A DNA stretch of 64,000 nt from Rhizobium freirei PRF 81 (GTDB lineage: Bacteria; Pseudomonadota; Alphaproteobacteria; Rhizobiales; Rhizobiaceae): NCBI RefSeq assembly GCF_000359745.1, contig NZ_AQHN01000010.1:62001-126000 (forward strand), given 5' to 3'. A program made the position numbers and the translations under genes. The notes below the pieces were generated by a model that was given only the letters and a program-made list of their open reading frames with translations, was not told the DNA's origin and made no database searches. Position 1 is the first letter of the stretch; every line of letters begins with the position of its first letter. Below are positions 57,227 to 64,000 of the stretch, one piece after another.

Positions 57227-58258
57227 ATGGACAACAACAAAACTTCAGGAAACAGCCCGCAGACGGCACCGGAGCGACCGACGCTGAAGACGATCGCCTT
57301 CATGACCGGGCTTGGCATTACCACCGTGTCGCGCGCATTGAAGGATGCCCCCGATATCGGCGCGGAGACCAAGGAGCGCGTGCGCATGGTCGCCCGGCAA
57401 TTGGGCTACCAGCCGAACCGCGCCGGCGTGCGCCTGAGAACCGGCAAGACCAATGTCATCGCCTTGGTGCTGAGCATCGACGAGGAAATCATGGGCTTCA
57501 CCAGCCACATTGTTTTCGGCATCTCCGAGGTCCTTGCCGGCACGCAATATCACCTTGTCATTACGCCGCATTCGCACAGCAAAGACCCGCTGGTGCCAGT
57601 GCGCTATATTCTTGACACCGGCTCGGCCGACGGCGTCATTATTTCACGGACAGAGCCGGATGATCCGCGCGTCGAGCTCATGCATGATCGGGGTATGCCC
57701 TTCTCCACGCATGGGCGGACCGATATGGGCATTGTCCATCCGTTCCATGATTTCGACAATGAGGCTTTTGCCCATGAGGCCGTCCGCGCGCTGGTTGCCA
57801 AAGGTCGACGGCGGCTAGCTCTGCTGCAACCCTCCAGCAAGCTCACCTATTATTCGCATACGCGCATCGGCTTCCAGACGGGCTTGCATCAATATGGCGC
57901 CGAAGAGGTCCCCCTGAGGATAACGACAGACAATGCGCTCGCCGATATCAAGGACACGGTCGAAGCGTTGATGCGTTCTCCGCATGCGCCCGACGGTATC
58001 GTCTGCTCCAGCAGCGGCGCCGCCATCGCCGTCAATGCCGGCATCGAGGCGGCTGGCTTCCGCCTCGGCCGCGATATCGACATGGTCGCCAAGCAATCGA
58101 CCGACGTTTTGAGCTGGATCAGGCCCGAGATCATCACGGTTTCGGAAGATTTCCGCCACGCCGGCCGGGAACTCGCCAAGGCGGTCATCGCCCGTATCGA
58201 CGGCGTGGAGCCGGAACTGCTGCAAAGCATCAGCCCACCCGTCTGGCCAAAAAGCTGA
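57227..58258 (+). CDS. LacI-family transcriptional regulator
   Basis: This probable repressor of the sugar locus has 343 residues, with an N-terminal helix-turn-helix and hinge (about 17-75: [20 protein letters not shown], then the hinge region [14 protein letters not shown]) and a periplasmic-binding-protein-like effector domain (about 78-343). The helix-turn-helix begins late because of a polar 15-residue lead. The ATG at 57227 is used. A long in-frame extension to 57071 is not likely to be translated. The inducer is probably a product of the oligosaccharide. Its divergence from the binding-protein gene supports the link. Confidence 0.88.
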   Translation: MDNNKTSGNSPQTAPERPTLKTIAFMTGLGITTVSRALKDAPDIGAETKERVRMVARQLGYQPNRAGVRLRTGKTNVIALVLSIDEEIMGFTSHIVFGISEVLAGTQYHLVITPHSHSKDPLVPVRYILDTGSADGVIISRTEPDDPRVELMHDRGMPFSTHGRTDMGIVHPFHDFDNEAFAHEAVRALVAKGRRRLALLQPSSKLTYYSHTRIGFQTGLHQYGAEEVPLRITTDNALADIKDTVEALMRSPHAPDGIVCSSSGAAIAVNAGIEAAGFRLGRDIDMVAKQSTDVLSWIRPEIITVSEDFRHAGRELAKAVIARIDGVEPELLQSISPPVWPKS

Positions 58259-58262
58259 TAAC

Positions 58263-58290
58263 AAAAACCCGCCGAATTTCTCCGGCGGGC
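58263..58290 (-). terminator. Intrinsic terminator of gnd
   Basis: CCCGCCG (58268-58274) pairs with CGGCGGG (58283-58289), and a T-run follows on the minus strand (A-run at 58263-58267). It lies 30 bases past the gnd stop, between convergent genes. Confidence 0.8.
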
Positions 58291-58319
58291 CATTCTCACT
58301 ATCGCATTTGACTGTTTTC

Positions 58320-59747
58320 TCAGCCCTGAGCGCCGCTGCCCCATGGACCGTGGTGGATATCCTTGCCGTCGACGCGGTCGAAGCCGTGCGCGCCGAAGAA
58401 GTCGCGCTGGGCCTGGATCAGGTTGGCGGTGCCGCGCGCCTGACGATAGGCATCGAAATAGGTGAGCGCCGAAGCAAGTGCGGGAACCGGCAGACCGGCA
58501 GCGGTGGCAGCCGAAACGATGCGGCGCAGCGACGGGATCGATTCCTTGACCATCTCGGCGAAGGCCGGCGTGACGATAAGGTTCGCCGCATCCGGGGCCT
58601 TGGTGAAGGCGCTGGTGATCTCATCGAGGAACTGCGAGCGGATGATGCAGCCGGCACGCCAGATCTTGGCGATGACGGGCATCGGCAGCGACCAGTTGAA
58701 CTCCTTCGAAGCCTCCGCCATCACGGCAAAGCCCTGCGCATAGGCGCCGATCTTGGCGGCAAACAGCGCAAGCTCGAGATCCTTCAGCAGGTCGGGGCCG
58801 AAAGCGATGGGAAATTTGTAGTCCGGCGTACCGAAGATCTTCTCGGCTGCCTCGCGCTGGCTCTTGAGAGCCGACAGGCTACGCGCTGCAACGGCCGCCT
58901 CGATCGCGGTTGCCGGAATGCCCATGTTCTGGGCTTCGATCGCAGACCACTTGCCAGTGCCCTTTTGGCCGGCCTTGTCGAGGATGACGTCCGGCACGGC
59001 ATTGCCGGTTGCCGGGTCCTTGGCTGCGAGAACTTTTTCCGTGATTTCGATTAGGTAGGAGTTGAGACGGCCCTTGTTCCAGTTGCCGAAGATCGAGCTG
59101 ATATCGGCAGCGCTCTTGCCGAGGCCGTCGCGCAGGATGCCGTAGATTTCGGCAATCATCTGCATGTCGGCATATTCGATGCCGTTATGGATGGTCTTGA
59201 CGAAATGACCTGCCCCGTCATTGCCGAGCCAGGCGCAGCAGGCTTCGTTGTTGTACTTGGCCGCGATCGAGGTCAGGACCTTTTCGACGCGCTTGTAGGA
59301 CTCTTCCGTGCCGCCGACCATGATCGACGGTCCATGGCGGGCACCTTCCTCGCCGCCTGACACGCCCATGCCGATGAAGGTCAGGCCAGTGTCCTTCAAG
59401 CGGTCGAAGCGGGCGATCGTGTCGCGGAAATTGGCGTTGCCGGCGTCGATCATGATGTCGCCCTTGTCCAGATACGGCTGCAGCGCCGCCATCTGCTGGT
59501 CGACCGGCTCGCCGGCCTTGATCATGATAATGATGGGCCGCGGCGGACGGATCGCCTCGACGAACTCCTCGATCGTCTTGCAAGGAATGATCTTGTCCTT
59601 GAGAGCGCCCGCATTGGCGTAGAATTCATCCGTCACCTGCGGCGTACGGTTGAACACTGCGATCTTGTTGCCTTTTTCTGCGATGTTGAGCGCCAGATTC
59701 GATCCCATCACCGCGAGACCGATCAGCCCGATTTCTGCCTTTTCCAC
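58320..59747 (-). CDS. gnd: 6-phosphogluconate dehydrogenase
   Basis: This NADP-dependent oxidative decarboxylase of the pentose phosphate pathway makes ribulose 5-phosphate. The 475-residue protein has the dinucleotide motif IGLAVMGSNLALN, the catalytic Lys region and the family signature ILDKAGQKGTGKW (typical long decameric-like or dimeric class). The start is GTG at 59747 with GGAGG 6 bases before it. The ATG at 59777 lies upstream of that site. It stands alone, with its own terminator. Confidence 0.95.
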   Translation of the reverse strand: MEKAEIGLIGLAVMGSNLALNIAEKGNKIAVFNRTPQVTDEFYANAGALKDKIIPCKTIEEFVEAIRPPRPIIIMIKAGEPVDQQMAALQPYLDKGDIMIDAGNANFRDTIARFDRLKDTGLTFIGMGVSGGEEGARHGPSIMVGGTEESYKRVEKVLTSIAAKYNNEACCAWLGNDGAGHFVKTIHNGIEYADMQMIAEIYGILRDGLGKSAADISSIFGNWNKGRLNSYLIEITEKVLAAKDPATGNAVPDVILDKAGQKGTGKWSAIEAQNMGIPATAIEAAVAARSLSALKSQREAAEKIFGTPDYKFPIAFGPDLLKDLELALFAAKIGAYAQGFAVMAEASKEFNWSLPMPVIAKIWRAGCIIRSQFLDEITSAFTKAPDAANLIVTPAFAEMVKESIPSLRRIVSAATAAGLPVPALASALTYFDAYRQARGTANLIQAQRDFFGAHGFDRVDGKDIHHGPWGSGAQG

Positions 59748-60043
59748 GACAATCCTCCAGTGAGTCGTTGCCTGCATCCGGCCCTACCCCGAGGACCCGA
59801 AGGACGCAGCAACATCCGATGTGACGCAATGCCACCAGCGCTCGGCGAGACCGGCGACAATCCTGCGTTCGGGGTTGTTGTTGCACTCCGGACGAAAAAC
59901 GGCAAGCCTTCGCGAGCCGTGAAACGTTCGCTTTGCAGGACTGTGCAAGAATGTTGCGAGATTCGTAAATCATCCTTTTCCGAACTCGCGTCTGCCTAGC
60001 CGATCGCAGCCCCATCCGGAACGATATAGAGGAGCAGGCCACC

Positions 60044-60442
60044 ATGTCGACCATGAGCGCGAAGATCGTCCATATCTCAATCGATCGCGACTGGAGGGAG
60101 GTTTACGATTACGCCAGCCGCCCGGAAAACATGCCCTCTTGGGCCTCCGGCCTGGCGTCGGGGTTGACGCAAGACGGAGAAGACTGGATCGCGGAAGGAA
60201 CGCTTGGCAGCGCCCGCGTGCGCTTTGCGCCACACAACGATTTCGGCGTCATCGACCATTGGGTAACGCTGGAATCCGGCCTGCGGGTCTACAATGCCTT
60301 GCGTGTTGTAGCGAACGGAAGCGGATGCGAGATCATGTTCACCGTACTCCGGCTTCCGGGCATGACCGAAGAGCAATTCGCGGCCGATGCCGCGCATGTC
60401 CTGCGGGATCTGAGGACGCTGAAAGAACTTATGGAGCGGTAG
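60044..60442 (+). CDS. SRPBCC-fold protein (polyketide cyclase/START-like)
   Basis: This 132-residue single-domain protein with the SRPBCC ligand-binding cavity fold has an N-terminal strand, DWREVYDYASRPENMPSW, several strands and a long C-terminal helix (EEQFAADAAHVLRDLRTLKELMER). No catalytic site can be seen. It may bind a lipid or other hydrophobic compound. GAGGAG precedes the ATG. It is convergent to the Mla operon's last gene, with a 6-base gap between stops. Confidence 0.75.
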   Translation: MSTMSAKIVHISIDRDWREVYDYASRPENMPSWASGLASGLTQDGEDWIAEGTLGSARVRFAPHNDFGVIDHWVTLESGLRVYNALRVVANGSGCEIMFTVLRLPGMTEEQFAADAAHVLRDLRTLKELMER

Positions 60443-60448
60443 GCGCTC

Positions 60449-61102
60449 TTAAAGCGAGCGCAGCGTCCAGTCGACAAGCTCGCCAGTTACGCCGGCAAAC
60501 GCCGCATCGAGCGCCCGGACGAAATCTGGATTGCTGCCGCCGCTGACCGGCACGACCTTACGGAAGACGTTCTGCGCCTTCACCGTGCCAGAGCGGTCGT
60601 TCAGGATCTTTTCCGAGATTTCGACGATTGCCGTCTTCTGGCCGCGGGAGGCATTGATCTCGAAGGCGCGAATATCGGTGACGATCTGATAGTCGATCGC
60701 CAGTCCCTGCCCCGGCACGCCGACGCCGCCGAGCCTGCCGGTATTCTCGAAAGCTTCCGCCAGCTTGGACTGCACCATCTTGCTCAGTTTGTCGCTCCAT
60801 TGCGACTTGCCGAGATACTGGATTTCCGAAGGCGAAACGCGGATGACAATCTGGTTGCTGTCGAGCGCCTGCAGCGCAGTCGGTGGCGGAATCAGGATCT
60901 GCTTGCTCTTGGCGGAAGGTCCGTTCGCCTTCGCCGAAGCGGAAAGATCGTAAGTGTCGCTGTTACTGGAAGTGCCACAGCCTCCGAGCAAGGCTGCAAG
61001 CAACGGCAACGCGATCACAGTTTTCCACACCTGATGACGCCCACTCGACACGCAACCGATCATATTTCGCTTATCCCCTCGAGACCAGATCTCGCTATTC
61101 AT
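60449..61102 (-). CDS. ABC-type transport auxiliary lipoprotein (PqiC/MlaX-like)
   Basis: This outer- or periplasm-side lipoprotein of the MCE operon has 217 residues and a lipobox LLGGC with the lipidated Cys near residue 42. The lead is longer than usual and is basic and polar, so an internal start cannot be excluded. The rest matches the ABC-transport auxiliary family (PF03886 type), with beta strands and VSPSEIQYLGKSQW. Its ATG overlaps the mlaD stop by one base (TGATG). Confidence 0.8.
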   Translation of the reverse strand: MNSEIWSRGDKRNMIGCVSSGRHQVWKTVIALPLLAALLGGCGTSSNSDTYDLSASAKANGPSAKSKQILIPPPTALQALDSNQIVIRVSPSEIQYLGKSQWSDKLSKMVQSKLAEAFENTGRLGGVGVPGQGLAIDYQIVTDIRAFEINASRGQKTAIVEISEKILNDRSGTVKAQNVFRKVVPVSGGSNPDFVRALDAAFAGVTGELVDWTLRSL

Positions 61103-62472
61103 CAATGCCGCGCACGGCCGTCATATGTCTTCACCGTATCGCCACCGAAGATCAATCGCTGCGGGTTACGGTCGAAATTAGTGATAGTCGTATTCAAATT
61201 GTCAACCGTGCCGCGCATATCGTTGATAAGCGTCTGGGCATCGCGCAGGCCACCGCTCGAAAACTTCTGCAGATTGTCGGCGATCGGTCCGATGCGGGAA
61301 TTGAGGTTGTCGGCCATCTTCTTGAAGGATTCGAGCGTATCCTTGGCCTCGGCGAACAGCGACTGTGTGCTGTCGCTGCCGAGCAGGGAATCGACCTTGG
61401 TGAGAATGCCGTCGACCTTGCCGGATGCCGCATTGAGCTTGGTGGAAATGTCACGCGCATTGGCGATCGTCTGGTCGATGTCCTGCTGATGCGCGGCAAC
61501 CGAATTGGCAACGTCCCGTATCGATGCGACCGCCGTGCGAGCCTGCTTCGTCAGGTCGGCGATGTCATCGACCGATCCCTTGATCTTCGCGGGATCGATC
61601 TGCGCAACGATCTCATCGACGCGGTCCAGGGTCTTTTGCGCCTTCTGGCCGAAGGTCGTGTAAGTGTCGGCCGTCTGCTTGAAGCTGGTAATGGTCGCCT
61701 TCAGGTCAGTCGTAGCATCGGCGACATTGGCCGTGATCCTGTCGGCATTGGCGACGACATCGTTGATCTTCTGGGCATCAACGGCGCGCACCAGCTTCTC
61801 GATCGCATCCAATGTCGAGTCGACGCGGGTCGAGACCGTCTTGAAAGTATCGGACAGCTGACCGACGCTCGCCAGGAACCTGTCGATATTGTCGGAATTG
61901 TCGGCGAGCGCCTTGGAGAACTTCTGCGCATTGCGCACCGTATCGGTTAATGGTCCTCGCGAATCCGAGATGAATCCTTGAATGTCGCCGATCGTATCAT
62001 TGGCACGATTGAGGATCTTGTCCGCCGTCGCCAAAAGGTTCGTCACGCTCGATTGATCTGCAAGCAGCACTGCGCGCTTTCCGGTATCGACCGAGCGTTT
62101 CAGAATGTTCTCGTCACCGTTGCGTCCGCCGGAAAGTTCGATATAGGCGGCACCCGTCAAACCCTGGATCTCGAGGATAGCCTTGGTCGAGGTATAAACT
62201 GGCGCATCGACACGCACCTGCGTGAAAGCCAGCGAATAGTTCGGATCGTCCGCGTCGATCGACAGGCTCTGCACCGAGCCGACCTGAATGCCGTTGAAGC
62301 GGACCGGCGAGCCGACGCTCAAACCGTTTGCCGAACCGGGGATGCGCACGACCAGTTCGACCATCGGTCCGCCGCGGCCATATTCGGCCATCCAGTAGAC
62401 GAAGCCGAAGGCGGCTGCGATGACAAGCAGCGTGAAGAACCCGACGATCGTATAATTGGCTTTGGTTTCCAT
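61102..62472 (-). CDS. mlaD: MlaD-family MCE lipid-transport protein, long form
   Basis: This is a substrate-binding component of an Mla-type phospholipid transporter. The 456-residue protein has one N-terminal TM helix (about 7-29), one MCE domain (about 38-118, with GLSVGSPVRFNGIQVGSV), and a very long helical tail (about 150-440) rich in coiled-coil patterns. E. coli MlaD has only about 180 residues, so the tail is the notable part and could build a helical tunnel. GGAGATT precedes the ATG. Confidence 0.9.
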   Translation of the reverse strand: METKANYTIVGFFTLLVIAAAFGFVYWMAEYGRGGPMVELVVRIPGSANGLSVGSPVRFNGIQVGSVQSLSIDADDPNYSLAFTQVRVDAPVYTSTKAILEIQGLTGAAYIELSGGRNGDENILKRSVDTGKRAVLLADQSSVTNLLATADKILNRANDTIGDIQGFISDSRGPLTDTVRNAQKFSKALADNSDNIDRFLASVGQLSDTFKTVSTRVDSTLDAIEKLVRAVDAQKINDVVANADRITANVADATTDLKATITSFKQTADTYTTFGQKAQKTLDRVDEIVAQIDPAKIKGSVDDIADLTKQARTAVASIRDVANSVAAHQQDIDQTIANARDISTKLNAASGKVDGILTKVDSLLGSDSTQSLFAEAKDTLESFKKMADNLNSRIGPIADNLQKFSSGGLRDAQTLINDMRGTVDNLNTTITNFDRNPQRLIFGGDTVKTYDGRARH

Positions 62473-62481
62473 AATCTCCAG

Positions 62482-63345
62482 TCACTTCTCGCGGCTGTGG
62501 GCGCTTGCGCCTTTGTCGTCGTTACGGCCCCTGATGTCTTCCCGCGGAACGACCGAACGTGCGCGCTTGCCCTTGAAGTAGGATTGCACCCAGGGGTCAT
62601 CGCAGGCGAGCATGTCCTCAACCGTTCCTTCCACCAATACCCGCTTATGTCCGAGAACGGCAATACGGTCGCAGACGGAAAACAGGCTGTCGAGGTCGTG
62701 AGTCACCATATAAACGGTCAGGCCGAGCGTGTCGCGCAGCCGTGCGATCAACTCGTCGAACTCCGCTGCGCCGATAGGATCGAGCCCCGAGGTCGGCTCG
62801 TCGAGGAAAACAAGGTCGGGATCGAGCGCCAGGGCCCTGGCAAGCGCTGCGCGCTTGATCATGCCGCCGGAAAGCTCCGAGGGGTATTTGTCGGCGGCAT
62901 CGGCCGCCAGACCCACCATACGGATCTTCATCAGCGCCAGCTCGTCCATCATCTCCTGCGGCAGGTCCAGATACTCCCGCATCGGCACCTGGATGTTTTC
63001 CTTCACCGTCAGCGATGAAAACAGCGCCCCCTGCTGGAAGAGAACACCGAGCCGCATGTCGAGCTGGTTGCGCTCCGGCTCCGAGAGCGTGTCGTAGTCC
63101 TCGCCAAGGATCTCGATCTTGCCCGAGCGACGGGGCAGCAGCCGCAGCACCGTGCGCAACAGCACGGACTTGCCCGCACCGGAAGCGCCGACGAAACCTA
63201 AGATTTCGCCGCGATAGATATTGAGATTCAACTTGTCGAGGACGACTTTCGGTCCGAAAGCAACGGTGACATCCCGCGCCGACAGCACGATGTCCCTGCC
63301 TTGCTCATCTTTTTCCAACGGGGTCTCCGAGTGAAGCGCGCTCAT
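62482..63345 (-). CDS. mlaF: MlaF-type ABC ATPase
   Basis: This ATPase drives lipid transport with MlaE. The 287-residue protein has Walker A GASGAGKS at 53-60, the signature YPSELSGGMIKRAALARAL, Walker B LVFLDEPTSGLDP and the H-loop histidine in VTHDLDSL. The C-terminal extension of about 30 residues is charged. The gene is 9 bases ahead of mlaD. Confidence 0.93.
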   Translation of the reverse strand: MSALHSETPLEKDEQGRDIVLSARDVTVAFGPKVVLDKLNLNIYRGEILGFVGASGAGKSVLLRTVLRLLPRRSGKIEILGEDYDTLSEPERNQLDMRLGVLFQQGALFSSLTVKENIQVPMREYLDLPQEMMDELALMKIRMVGLAADAADKYPSELSGGMIKRAALARALALDPDLVFLDEPTSGLDPIGAAEFDELIARLRDTLGLTVYMVTHDLDSLFSVCDRIAVLGHKRVLVEGTVEDMLACDDPWVQSYFKGKRARSVVPREDIRGRNDDKGASAHSREK

Positions 63346-63357
63346 GGTCAGCCCCTC

Positions 63358-64000
63358 TCAGAAGTCGATTGCTGCGTAGAACATGGCAAACAGCCCGTCC
63401 ATCAGGATAACGACGAAGATCGACTTCACCACCGACGAGGTCACATGTTGACCCAGTGATTCGGCGCTGCCGCCGACCTTCAGCCCCTCGACCGCCGCGA
63501 CGATGCCGATGACCAGTGCCATGAACGGCGCCTTGATCATCCCGGAAATGACCGTGGAAAGGCTGACCGCCTCATGCAGGCGCGAAATGAAGGTCGCCAC
63601 GGTGATGCCGGAATAGCCCCAGGCGACCATCGCCGCGCCGAAAAGCGAGGCAAAGTTGGCAATGACCGTCAGCAACGGCAAAGCAACGGTCAGCGCCACC
63701 AGCCGCGGGAAGATCAGCACGCCGATGGGGTTGAGACCCATGACCTTCAGTGCGTCCACTTCCTCGCGCATCTTCATCGAGCCGATTTCGGCGGTGATCG
63801 CGCTGCCCGAGCGGCCGGCGATCATGATCGCCGTCAGCAGCACGCCGATTTCGCGCAGTTGCAGGATGCCGACGAGATCGACGACGAAGACTTCGGCGCC
63901 GAAATAGCGCAGCTGGAACGCCCCCTGCTGCGCGATGATCGCGCCGATCAGCGACGACATGAGCAGGATGATCGGGACGGCGCGCACCGCCATGTGATCG
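63358..64000 (-). CDS. mlaE: MlaE-type permease, N-terminal part outside the window
   Basis: This inner-membrane permease of the Mla system is cut at the right edge. The last 213 or so codons are visible, with the family stretches [43 protein letters not shown] (the coupling loop to MlaF) and several TM helices up to FYAAIDF. The frame stays open to base 64000, so the true start is beyond it. In many rhizobia the missing N-terminal part contains a STAS domain. That cannot be checked here. Confidence 0.9.
   Translation of the reverse strand, partial: DHMAVRAVPIILLMSSLIGAIIAQQGAFQLRYFGAEVFVVDLVGILQLREIGVLLTAIMIAGRSGSAITAEIGSMKMREEVDALKVMGLNPIGVLIFPRLVALTVALPLLTVIANFASLFGAAMVAWGYSGITVATFISRLHEAVSLSTVISGMIKAPFMALVIGIVAAVEGLKVGGSAESLGQHVTSSVVKSIFVVILMDGLFAMFYAAIDF

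Overview
The window is chromosomal DNA of an alphaproteobacterium of the Rhizobiales, most likely Rhizobium sensu stricto. Signs are the GC-rich coding sequence, CckA, a DksA with a single zinc-finger cysteine, a 2,329-residue protein that looks like the Agrobacterium Growth Pole Ring protein, rhizobial palindromic intergenic elements, an alphaproteobacterial LexA box at recA and TTAA-N7-TTAA (CtrA-type) motifs. Nearly all of it is ordinary core genome. The only mobile DNA is two almost identical IS200-like elements.

Layout. 1-12.7 kb: end of an MFS exporter, a class III cyclase with a 2TM tail, two tandem inositol-monophosphatase-family genes, ttcA, glsA, rpsD, a HerA-like ATPase, lldD, a GNAT-murI-trmJ operon and a secreted protein. 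12.8-23.1 kb: icd, a GST, an AraC/GyrI-like regulator, alaS, recA, psuK-psuG and a Firmicute-like trpS with a structured leader. 23.3-29.1 kb: cckA divergent from a FliO-domain protein, IS copy 1, dksA and sixA. 29.2-36.3 kb: a ycjX-ycjF-like pair, a secreted protein, folP-folB-folK, a DUF922-like HExxH protein, a candidate sRNA, a 2Fe-2S ferredoxin and an Hpt protein. 36.3-43.8 kb: a regulatory region with three CtrA-like motifs, then the giant growth-pole-ring-like gene. 43.9-44.5 kb: IS copy 2, followed by an RcnB-like gene.

45.0-58.3 kb is a carbohydrate-utilisation locus read leftward: a CUT1 ABC importer (binding protein, two permeases, MalK-type ATPase), a GH2 beta-mannosidase, a sugar isomerase/epimerase, a Gfo/Idh/MocA oxidoreductase, an aldo/keto reductase and a GH43 glycosidase, with a divergent LacI-type regulator. 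The genes read as import of a plant oligosaccharide, hydrolysis inside the cell, and redox and isomerisation steps on the sugars released. 58.3-64 kb holds gnd, a SRPBCC protein and an Mla-type lipid-transport operon (mlaE, mlaF, a long mlaD and an auxiliary lipoprotein) that runs off the right edge.

The points most worth following are the giant hendecad-repeat protein with CtrA-like sites upstream and an Hpt gene on the other side, the stand-alone sRNA candidate near 35.3 kb, the competing hairpins in the trpS leader, two IS copies that both abut terminator hairpins, and the unassigned substrate of the sugar locus. No CRISPR array, tRNA, rRNA or prophage was seen.
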